Source: CAWJEL01 sp964647255
Lineage (GTDB): Bacteria > Chloroflexota > Anaerolineae > CG2-30-64-16
Assembly (NCBI GenBank): GCA_964647255.1
Contig: CAZYGI010000001.1
Span: 1 to 64,000, forward strand
Direction: 5' to 3'
DNA: 64,000 nucleotides
Shown here: positions 53,439 to 59,998 of the stretch, piece by piece
Position numbering within the stretch: the stretch's first letter is position 1
Layout of the letters: each line of letters opens with the position of its first letter
Position numbers and translations under genes: made by a program
Notes under the pieces: model-generated
What the model was told of the DNA's origin: nothing
Database searches by the model: none
What the model saw: only the letters and a program-made list of their open reading frames with translations

Positions 53439-54218
53439 TCATCCATCTGTCTCCTCTGCGCAATTTGGGACCTCTTTGCACCCCAACGGCTGTTTCCTCG
53501 GCAACCCGCGACCGCGCGGGTAGCTGTCGGGCGTCTGCGCGACTTTTTCCATCACCACCAGCACGCGCGTCTCGGCCAGGCCCGGCACTTCGACGGGGAT
53601 AAGCCGGGTCAACTGTCCGCCCAACAGACGCAGGCCCGGCTCGGCGCACAGCGCTTCCTCGTGCGCGGCTGTTCCCTTGTAGGCCACCACGCGACCGCCC
53701 CGCTTCGCCAACGGCAGCAGATACTCCACCAACGTCGGCAGCGCGGCGACGGCTCGGGCGACAACCAGATCATAGCCGGCGCGATAGGGTTCACGCAACG
53801 CCAGCTCCTCCGCGCGGCCGTGAACAAACTGCACATCCGCCATGCCGAGCTTCGTCCCGATGTGCTCCATGAAACGCACTTTTTTCGCTGTCGCCTCGAT
53901 CAAATCTAGCCGCAGCCGCGGCCAGACAATCTTCAGGGCAAGGCCGGGGAAACCCGCCCCCGCGCCGACATCCACCGCCCGCAGGCCCCGGCTGACCAGG
54001 GTCGAAACAGAAACGCCGTCCAGCGCTGCCAGCACCGGAAGCAGCGTCAACGCGTCCAGGAAGTGGCGGATTTGCACCTGTTCGGGGTCGGTGATCGCGG
54101 TAAGGTTGAACTGCTCATTCCAGGCCAGCAGTTCGTCGGTGTATTCCTGGAAGGCGGCGATCTGGCCTGGGGTAAGGTTCAGGCCGATCTGCGCCGCGCC
54201 GGTGATCAAGCGTTGCAT
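53439..54218 (-). CDS. rsmG: 16S rRNA (guanine527-N7)-methyltransferase RsmG
   Basis: Methylates G527 of 16S rRNA; its loss gives low-level streptomycin resistance. The 259-residue protein has YTDELLAWNEQFNLTAITDPEQVQIRHFLDAL, SAM-binding VDVGAGAGFPGLALKIVWP, LIEATAKKVRFMEHI and VVARAVAALPTLVEYLLPLAK. The last ~35 residues (SYPRGRGLPRKQPLGCKEV) extend beyond the family. No Shine-Dalgarno site precedes the ATG; a TATAAT box seven bases upstream suggests a leaderless transcript. Confidence 0.95.
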   Translation of the reverse strand: MQRLITGAAQIGLNLTPGQIAAFQEYTDELLAWNEQFNLTAITDPEQVQIRHFLDALTLLPVLAALDGVSVSTLVSRGLRAVDVGAGAGFPGLALKIVWPRLRLDLIEATAKKVRFMEHIGTKLGMADVQFVHGRAEELALREPYRAGYDLVVARAVAALPTLVEYLLPLAKRGGRVVAYKGTAAHEEALCAEPGLRLLGGQLTRLIPVEVPGLAETRVLVVMEKVAQTPDSYPRGRGLPRKQPLGCKEVPNCAEETDG

Positions 54219-54225
54219 AATGACG

Positions 54226-54234
54226 ATTATACCA
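54226..54234 (-). promoter_or_regulatory. Extended -10 directly upstream of rsmG
   Basis: TGGTATAAT on the minus strand (54234-54226), seven bases from the rsmG ATG (54218). It overlaps the last codons of the upstream PEP-enzyme-like gene. No good -35. Implies leaderless rsmG mRNA. Confidence 0.45.
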
Positions 54235-55705
54235 CAGACGAGAATCCGACCTGACCGGTGTCCCCATCAACGGCCAGCAGTTGGCCCGGTTGGACTGAAG
54301 CCAGGATTGATCGGACGCCGATCACCACCGGTACACCCAGAGAACGAGCCACAATGACCCCCGGCGACCAGGGATCGGCGGACGCGAGCGCCAACGCGCC
54401 GGCGCTGAGCCAAAACGCGGCGCACCCCGCATCGGCCTGCTCGGCCACCCAGATGGCGCCCGGCGGGGGCGGCGTCACGGCCGGCGAAGCCAGGTAGGCC
54501 GGTCCCCGGGCCTGTCCCGGGCTGGCGGGCGCCGGCCGATCTTCCGCGGCCTCGCCTGCGGCGGCAGCCGGCGACGTGCGGCGGCGTGACACCTCGGTGC
54601 GGATCTGATCGCTGCGGCCGCCGTGCCACTCGCCGGTGGCAACCTGCTTCAGTTCTTCCAGCTCCATGAAAAACGTGTCGGACGGCGAAGCCACCACCCC
54701 GACGGCCCGCGCCTCCTGCGCCACCGCGCCAAGCCAGGCTTGCGCCGCGGCCACAATCATGATCACGCCATCCCAGGCGATGTCCGCCGCGCGGCTGAGG
54801 TCTTGCGCCGCGCGCAGCACCGCCTCAAACTGGCGCCCCTGGCCTTCTTTCAGCTGGCCGAAGACCCACGCCTCGACCGCCTGGCGTTGGATGCGCGCCG
54901 TGTCATGGTTGCGCGCGGGCCGATGCAAGGCCAGATCGGCCATCAGCTCCGGCTCATCGCCCCAGCGTTCGCCGTCCGGCGCCATCTCGCCCGGCCCGCG
55001 GTGTCCGAAACGCACCAGGGCGGCCGCGCTGCTGGGCTCGTCGCGGGCGGCCACCGCCAGGGTGTAGGCCGCTTCAACCCCAGGCAAGCCCTCAAGTCCG
55101 ACGTAGAGGCCCCACTGCACGTCCGGCGGCCGCTCGGGCAGCCAATCGGCCAGCAGTTTCGCCACCTGTTGCCCGGCTGCGGCGAGCCCGGCGCGGAGGA
55201 TGAAATACGTTTCGAGCGCCGCCTGCGCCTTTGGCTCCACTTCCTCCATCACCTGCAGGAGATCGGCCTGGGTCCAGTGCAGGCCGCGCACCCACGCCAG
55301 CCACTGGGCGACTTGCACATGAAGCCCCGCAACCTCGGTCAACGCCTGCGCTACGCGGGCCTGAGCCTGCCGGATCACGCCCCCGGTCTGCCACCGCGCC
55401 AGCAGACCGGCCGGCGGCTCGCCGGGCAGCTCCCCCAACCAGGCTGCGCCGTGAAGCTGCCGGGCGGCTTCAGCCAACGCATCCGCGTTGACGTAGACGC
55501 GCCGATCGTCGGCCAGACGCCACAGCGGGGAAGCCGCCGGCTCGCCTGCGCCCAGCGCCACCAGTGCGCGGCGAAGCGCCCGCTCGGCGGGCGCACGCAA
55601 CACGGTCCAGGCGAACGGCAGCGCGACGCCGGGGAAGAGATCACCGGCTAGAAGCCTTGTCCACGCAGTGGGGCCCGTTGGGGCGGCCGTCTGTGATGTC
55701 GCCAA
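54227..55705 (-). CDS. PEP-utilising-enzyme-like protein lacking the ATP-grasp domain
   Basis: A 492-residue protein resembling the central and C-terminal parts of rifampicin phosphotransferase/PEP synthase. Markers: LVRFGHRGPGEMAPDGERWGDEP, SDTFFMELEELKQVATGEWHG, and a C-terminal swivel-like domain SADPWSPGVIVARSLGVPVVIGVRS. The catalytic histidine normally in the GGxxSHAAI(V/A)AR stretch is replaced (DPWSPGVIVAR). There is no N-terminal ATP-binding domain. It is therefore unlikely to phosphorylate; it may be a binding relic. TTG 55705 with AGAGGAG upstream, coupled to the TetR gene. Confidence 0.7.
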   Translation of the reverse strand: MATSQTAAPTGPTAWTRLLAGDLFPGVALPFAWTVLRAPAERALRRALVALGAGEPAASPLWRLADDRRVYVNADALAEAARQLHGAAWLGELPGEPPAGLLARWQTGGVIRQAQARVAQALTEVAGLHVQVAQWLAWVRGLHWTQADLLQVMEEVEPKAQAALETYFILRAGLAAAGQQVAKLLADWLPERPPDVQWGLYVGLEGLPGVEAAYTLAVAARDEPSSAAALVRFGHRGPGEMAPDGERWGDEPELMADLALHRPARNHDTARIQRQAVEAWVFGQLKEGQGRQFEAVLRAAQDLSRAADIAWDGVIMIVAAAQAWLGAVAQEARAVGVVASPSDTFFMELEELKQVATGEWHGGRSDQIRTEVSRRRTSPAAAAGEAAEDRPAPASPGQARGPAYLASPAVTPPPPGAIWVAEQADAGCAAFWLSAGALALASADPWSPGVIVARSLGVPVVIGVRSILASVQPGQLLAVDGDTGQVGFSSVV

Positions 55706-55716
55706 ATCGTCTCCTC

Positions 55717-56313
55717 TCAAGCGGCGATGCCGATCAACAGCAGATCCACGATCCCGGTCAAACGCTCGACGAGGGAGTAGGACGGCTCGGCGCGGCACCA
55801 GCGGACGAGCTGCTGGAGGTACAGGCCATCGAGCGCGCTTGCCACCTCATCCGGGTCAAGATCGCAGTTAATCTCGCGCAGCATCTGCGCCCGGCGGATC
55901 AGCAAACTCGTGGTCGGCTGCACGCTGAAGCCGCCCGCATCGCCGCACATCAGCTCAGGCACGGTGACGCCTTTCTCAAAGATCAGCTTAACGAGATCAC
56001 GATCGCGTTCGATGCTGCCGGCCAATGCCGCCATGAAGCGCTTCAGGTTGCCCACAGCCGACGTGCCGCCCCCGGAGAGGGTCGCCGCGCCCAGTCTCCC
56101 GATCTCGCGCTCGCCCATGTAGCGCAGCACGGCGTCTTTGGTCGCGAAATAATTGAAAAAGGTGCCCTTCGCCACCCCCGCCCGCCGGACGATCTGATCC
56201 ACGGTGGTGGCCTCGTAACCCTGCTCGCGAAAAAGCGCCACGGCAGCCTCGTAAAGTCGGTTGCGCCGCTCCAGCTTGCCGGCAGCTCGTTTTCCGATGG
56301 GTTGCTCGTTCAT
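55717..56313 (-). CDS. TetR family transcriptional regulator
   Basis: The product has 198 residues. The N-terminal helix-turn-helix is RLYEAAVALFREQGYEATTVDQIVRRAGVAKGTFFNYFATKDAVL, the TetR standard. The C-terminal ~130 residues are the ligand-binding and dimerisation domain, with no assignable ligand. The next gene's ribosome site overlaps its stop, so TetR and the PEP-enzyme-like gene form an operon. A perfect half-site palindrome ACCGG(4)CCGGT at 56341-56354 lies on the start point of its own promoter. Start ATG 56313. Confidence 0.92.
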   Translation of the reverse strand: MNEQPIGKRAAGKLERRNRLYEAAVALFREQGYEATTVDQIVRRAGVAKGTFFNYFATKDAVLRYMGEREIGRLGAATLSGGGTSAVGNLKRFMAALAGSIERDRDLVKLIFEKGVTVPELMCGDAGGFSVQPTTSLLIRRAQMLREINCDLDPDEVASALDGLYLQQLVRWCRAEPSYSLVERLTGIVDLLLIGIAA

Positions 56314-56340
56314 GGCCGCACCTCGCAGCGCCCGGGGTAA

Positions 56341-56354
56341 ACCGGATCGCCGGT
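56341..56354 (-). promoter_or_regulatory. Possible TetR operator
   Basis: ACCGGATCGCCGGT: 5-bp arms around four bases, covering the expected transcription start (~56352) of the tetR promoter. Placement fits autorepression. It is shorter than most TetR operators, so this is tentative. Confidence 0.35.
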
Positions 56355-56358
56355 CACC

Positions 56359-56387
56359 ATTGTACACGGAGGAAAGAAGGGCCGCAA
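56359..56387 (-). promoter_or_regulatory. Promoter of the tetR operon
   Basis: Minus strand: -35 TTGCGG (56387-56382), 17-bp spacer, -10 TACAAT (56364-56359). Start near 56352. Confidence 0.6.
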
Positions 56388-56423
56388 ATGGTCACGACCG
56401 GGGGAGGAACGAAAGAAGGGGGC

Positions 56424-56468
56424 CGGGTTCCTGGGAGCGCCGCCAGGCGGCGCTCCCTGCAACCCGGC
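56424..56468 (-). terminator. Long hairpin after the kimA-RCK operon
   Basis: GGGAGCGCCGCC, one A, then GGCGGCGCTCCC (56434-56458), with an outer CCGGGTT/AACCCGG pair (56424-56430 and 56462-56468). It lies 13 bases after the second RCK gene stop (56482). On the minus strand a pyrimidine-rich tail CCCCCTTCTTTCG follows. Likely terminates the potassium operon before tetR. Confidence 0.65.
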
Positions 56469-56481
56469 CGGGTGCAGACCT

Positions 56482-57174
56482 TTACTTGGCCTTGCCGTTG
56501 GCCGCCGGTGCGGGCCGCGCAAAGAGCGCAGCCAAGTCATCCACCGCATCCGGTCCGACGATCGCCAGCACCTCGTCGTCGGGCTGAAACTCCGTGATCC
56601 CGCGCGGGATCACGATCTGGCCCGCGCGCAGGATCGCCGCAATGACGCACTGCTCGGGCAGGTTGAGGTCCTTGATCGGCGTGCCCAACGCCCGGGCTTC
56701 CGACGGGATTTTTTCTTCGACCAGCGTATAGCGGCCGCGGCGGAGCTTGAGCAGCGGCATCATATCGCCCAACGACATCTCCTCCTCGATCATGCTGGCA
56801 AGGATTCCCGCCTGGTTGACGGCCGCATCCACGTGGAATTTCTTGTCGAAGAGCCACCCCGTCCGGGGATTGTTGACCCGTGCGATCGTGCGCCCAATGT
56901 TGTAACGCGTCCGCGCCAGGAAGCAGAGGGCCAGATTGTCGGCATCGCTGGTGGTCACCGCGGCCATCACCTGGGCCCGGGCGATGCCGGCCAACTCCAG
57001 CACCGCCGGATCTGTGGCGTTACCCTCATAGATGACTTCCGTAGGCAGCTCATGGTGTAAGCGCGCCAGCAAATCGCGGCGATGCTCGACCAGACGCACT
57101 TGTTGGTTCCCGGCCAACAGCGTGGAAGCCAGTTGCGTGCCAGTGCGGCCGCCGCCGGCAATGAGTACAAACAT
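56482..57174 (-). CDS. RCK/TrkA-type potassium regulatory protein (second copy)
   Basis: The product has 230 residues. Rossmann TrkA_N domain with MFVLIAGGGRTGTQLASTLL, VRLVEHRRDLLARL and EVIYEGNATDPAVLELAGI. It binds NAD(H) or nucleotides. A C-terminal TrkA_C domain follows (~150-215, LPEQCVIAAILRAGQIVIPRGITEFQPDDEVLAIV). Such proteins gate Trk/Ktr potassium channels, yet no TrkH/KtrB pore is here. It starts one base past the stop of the first RCK gene, so it lies in the kimA1 operon. Start ATG 57174. Confidence 0.9.
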   Translation of the reverse strand: MFVLIAGGGRTGTQLASTLLAGNQQVRLVEHRRDLLARLHHELPTEVIYEGNATDPAVLELAGIARAQVMAAVTTSDADNLALCFLARTRYNIGRTIARVNNPRTGWLFDKKFHVDAAVNQAGILASMIEEEMSLGDMMPLLKLRRGRYTLVEEKIPSEARALGTPIKDLNLPEQCVIAAILRAGQIVIPRGITEFQPDDEVLAIVGPDAVDDLAALFARPAPAANGKAK

Positions 57175-57175
57175 A

Positions 57176-57835
57176 TCAGGCCCCCTTCGTGTTGGCGAGC
57201 TTGCCGCGCAGCGCTTCGATGCCGGCAAAAGTCGCGCTTAGATTCAAGATATCACCCACCTGCAACGGCATATCATCCTTCGGCAGCACGGATTTGCCCG
57301 CCCGCGTCAGGGCAACCGGCAGACAGCCGCCGTAGCTGACCATTTCGCCCAGACGCCGGCCTTGCCAGCCTTCAGGCACCATGACCTCATAGATTTCGAC
57401 TTCGCCGTTGCCTGCCGAATAGACCGTGCGCAGCGACGTATCGGCCAGCATTTCCTCGATGCGCTGCGCGCCCCAGGCGCTGGCGCCCACGGCCTGGACG
57501 CCGAACGCCTCATAGAGCGCCACCACCCGCGGCTCGTAATTGCGCGCAACAACGTTGGCGATATGGTAGACGGTGCGCGCCACGTGGCAAATCACGCAGT
57601 TGAGCGTGTCTGAACTGGTCACGGCCGCCAGCCCGTCCGCCGTCTCGATCCCGGCGCGCCGCAGCGTGTCCTGCGCCAGCACATCCCCTTCCAGGGTGCG
57701 CCCGCGGAACTCAGGATCCAGATTATCGAAGGCGGAAGCGACGGCATCGAGCACCGTCACTTGATGGCCCTGCTGGAACAGCCGGCCGGCCAACTGCGAG
57801 CCCACACGGCCGCAGCCTACAACAATGACTTTCAT
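57176..57835 (-). CDS. RCK/TrkA-type potassium regulatory protein (first copy)
   Basis: The product has 219 residues. TrkA_N domain MKVIVVGCGRVGSQLAGRLF, VTVLDAVASAFDNL, GRTLEGDVLAQDTLRRAGIETADGL, then TrkA_C (~140-210, SYGGCLPVALTRAGKSVLPKDDMPLQVGDILNL). It is clearly diverged from the neighbouring RCK gene, so the pair may form a heteromer. ATG 57835 follows GGAGAAAG. It lies 13 bases after the kimA1 stop. Such RCK proteins sense nucleotides or c-di-AMP through the C domain; the ligand here is unknown. Confidence 0.9.
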   Translation of the reverse strand: MKVIVVGCGRVGSQLAGRLFQQGHQVTVLDAVASAFDNLDPEFRGRTLEGDVLAQDTLRRAGIETADGLAAVTSSDTLNCVICHVARTVYHIANVVARNYEPRVVALYEAFGVQAVGASAWGAQRIEEMLADTSLRTVYSAGNGEVEIYEVMVPEGWQGRRLGEMVSYGGCLPVALTRAGKSVLPKDDMPLQVGDILNLSATFAGIEALRGKLANTKGA

Positions 57836-57848
57836 AGCTTTCTCCATG

Positions 57849-59792
57849 TTATTGCACTTGATACGGCACGTTGGTGATGACGATGCCCGGTTTATACAGC
57901 AATGCCAACCGCAGCCAGGTCGCCGTCTGGGCGTGCAGGACGTTGTGCCAGGTCTTCTTGGGCACAAACTGCGGCACCACGACGGTGATGATCTCGTTGG
58001 GCTGGCGCTGGGCGGCCACCTGTTCGATGTAGGTGAGCAGCGGTTCCAGCAGCAAACGGTACGGCGATTCCAGCACCTGCAGCCGCACCCCCGCGCCCCA
58101 CGTTTCCCACTTCTGCTGGACTCTTTGAGTCTCCCCGGGGTCCAACGAGACGTAGACCGCGGTCACGTCGTCGGAGAGCATCTGGGCGTAGGAAAGCGCG
58201 GCCAGCGAGCCGCGGTGCACCCCAGCGATCGGCAAGATCACCCGATGCCGATGCGTGCGAGGCGGCGCGCCGAACTGTTCCAATGACAGGTTGTGCGCCA
58301 GCCGCTTGTAATGGCGATGGATGCCGCTCAGGCCGACGATGATCAGGGGGACCAGGATCAAGACAACCCACGCGCCATCCCGGAACTTGGTGGTCGCAAA
58401 GACCAGCGCGACGACGGCCGTCAAGAGTGCGCCGAAGCCGTTGACGATCATTTTAAACTGCCAGCCGGCCTCAAAACGCAACGTTGACCCGCGCTCCTTG
58501 ATCTCCTGGTCGCGCGCCAAATGACCGATCTTCCACCAACGATGCGCCATGCCGGCCTGGGAGAGCGTGAAGGAAAGGAAGACGCCGATCGCATACAGTG
58601 GGATCAAGGCCGTCACGCTGGCCTTGAAGACGATCACCAGCAAGGCCGCGATCAGCGCCAACGCGGCGATGCCGCGGGAAAACACCAGCCGGCTGCCGCG
58701 ATAAGCAAGCTGCCGGGGCAAAAAACCGTCAGCCGCCAGCAGCGCGCTGAGCCGCGGGAAATCCGCGAACGAGGTGTTGGCCGCCATCACCAGGATCAAC
58801 GTGGTGGACGAGATCACAGCCAGGTACAACACATTCCGGCCGCCGTAGGTGGTGCGCGCCAACTGCGAGATCACGGTCTCAACCTCGGACGGCACCGCGC
58901 CGATCCGAACCGCCAGGAAGGTGATGCCCAGAAGCAGGCTGCCCAAGATCGCTGACATCCAGATGAGCGTGATCCCGGCGTTGCGGCTGCGGGGTTCCCG
59001 GAAAGCCGGGATGCCGTTTGAAATTGCCTCCACGCCGGTGAGGGCGGTCGTGCCGCTAGAGAAAGCGCGCAGGATCAGGAACAGGGAAAGCGCCTGCGCC
59101 CCGTGCAGCATCTCCAACGGAGGCGGGGCCACCACCGATCCCAGGCTGCCCATCGCGTAACGCACCAGCCCCACAAACACCGTGATAAACATCAGCACCA
59201 CGAAGAAGTAGGTTGGGATAGCGAAAATCGTGCCCGATTCCTTGACGCCCCGCAGGTTGATCAGCATCACGACCGCGATCAACGCCACGGCAATCTCCAC
59301 CCGCCACGAGAAGAGCGTCGGAAACGCGGATGTGATCTGCGCGACGCCGGAGGAGATCGAAACGGCGACAGTCAGGATATAGTCGGTGAGCAACGCCGCG
59401 CCGGCCGTCTGCGCCGGCAGCTCGCCCAGATTGTCACGCGCGACGATATACGCGCCGCCGCCGCCCGGATAGGCATGGATCGTTTGCTCGTATGAGATCG
59501 TCAGGATCATCAGCAAGATGACGATGGCGAACGCCAGGGGCAGTGCGTGCACGAAGGCGGCGACGCCCGCCGCGGCCAACACCACGAGCATTTCCTGGGT
59601 CGCATACGCCACCGAGGACATCGCGTCCGACGAGAAGACCGCCAGGCCGATGGTCTTGCCGATGGCCTGGTGGGGCGCGTCGGCCGTGGCCAGGGGGCGA
59701 CCGATAAGCCAGGTGCTCAACGAGCGTCGCGGTTTGTATTGCGCGATGCGACGCAGCACACCCGAATCCGATTCGAAATCAGAAGGTTCCAT
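57849..59792 (-). CDS. KimA-type potassium transporter (APC superfamily), copy 1
   Basis: A 647-residue KimA-like K+/H+ symporter: about twelve membrane helices (~50-480) and a cytoplasmic C-terminal domain of USP-like fold (~500-647). KimA-type text is recognisable throughout: STWLIGRPLATADAPHQAIG, SSDAMSSVAYATQEML, GGGGAYIVARDNLGELPAQ, DYILTVAVSISSGVAQITSAFP, FSSGTTALTGVEAISNGIP, LYAIGVFLSFTLSQAGMA and VILPIAGVHRGSLAAL. High-affinity K+ uptake is the known role. ATG 59792 follows GGAGTTT. First gene of an operon with two RCK genes. Its leader contains an intrinsic terminator. Confidence 0.9.
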   Translation of the reverse strand: MEPSDFESDSGVLRRIAQYKPRRSLSTWLIGRPLATADAPHQAIGKTIGLAVFSSDAMSSVAYATQEMLVVLAAAGVAAFVHALPLAFAIVILLMILTISYEQTIHAYPGGGGAYIVARDNLGELPAQTAGAALLTDYILTVAVSISSGVAQITSAFPTLFSWRVEIAVALIAVVMLINLRGVKESGTIFAIPTYFFVVLMFITVFVGLVRYAMGSLGSVVAPPPLEMLHGAQALSLFLILRAFSSGTTALTGVEAISNGIPAFREPRSRNAGITLIWMSAILGSLLLGITFLAVRIGAVPSEVETVISQLARTTYGGRNVLYLAVISSTTLILVMAANTSFADFPRLSALLAADGFLPRQLAYRGSRLVFSRGIAALALIAALLVIVFKASVTALIPLYAIGVFLSFTLSQAGMAHRWWKIGHLARDQEIKERGSTLRFEAGWQFKMIVNGFGALLTAVVALVFATTKFRDGAWVVLILVPLIIVGLSGIHRHYKRLAHNLSLEQFGAPPRTHRHRVILPIAGVHRGSLAALSYAQMLSDDVTAVYVSLDPGETQRVQQKWETWGAGVRLQVLESPYRLLLEPLLTYIEQVAAQRQPNEIITVVVPQFVPKKTWHNVLHAQTATWLRLALLYKPGIVITNVPYQVQ

Positions 59793-59828
59793 AAACTCCG
59801 CTCTGGCCGATAAGCGACCAACAAAAAA

Positions 59829-59854
59829 GGGACACAAGCCTAACGACCTGTCCC
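59829..59854 (-). terminator. Terminator-like hairpin in the kimA1 leader
   Basis: Minus strand: GGGACA (59854-59849), a 14-base loop, TGTCCC (59834-59829), then TTTTTT (59828-59823). Flanking Gs can add G-U pairs to the U tract. It lies between the kimA1 promoter start (~59871) and the ATG (59792), so it would cut most transcripts short unless relieved. Confidence 0.6.
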
Positions 59855-59877
59855 CCCGCTGAAATAAGACGATAAAA

Positions 59878-59906
59878 ATCATACTCCCCTTTGCGCGGCA
59901 CGTCAA
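59878..59906 (-). promoter_or_regulatory. Promoter of the kimA1-RCK-RCK operon
   Basis: Minus strand: -35 TTGACG (59906-59901), 17-bp spacer, -10 TATGAT (59883-59878). Start near 59871. Confidence 0.65.
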
Positions 59907-59937
59907 ATGTATGCCATCTGGACTCAGGTTTTGTGAG

Positions 59938-59966
59938 TTGGCGTTCGCCCTGACATCAGATATAAT
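59938..59966 (+). promoter_or_regulatory. Promoter of kimA2
   Basis: -35 TTGGCG (59938-59943), 17-bp spacer, -10 TATAAT (59961-59966). Start near 59973. Divergent from the kimA1 promoter; the two -35 elements are 31 bp apart. Confidence 0.65.
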
Positions 59967-59998
59967 CCAGCCACACTGACCACGTTGAGGGAGTCACC

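Noticed and set aside
59793..59940. ydaO (c-di-AMP) riboswitch upstream of kimA1
   Set aside because: Expected from the family, but the transcribed leader is only about 80 nt and holds a single hairpin; the conserved ydaO core is not visible.
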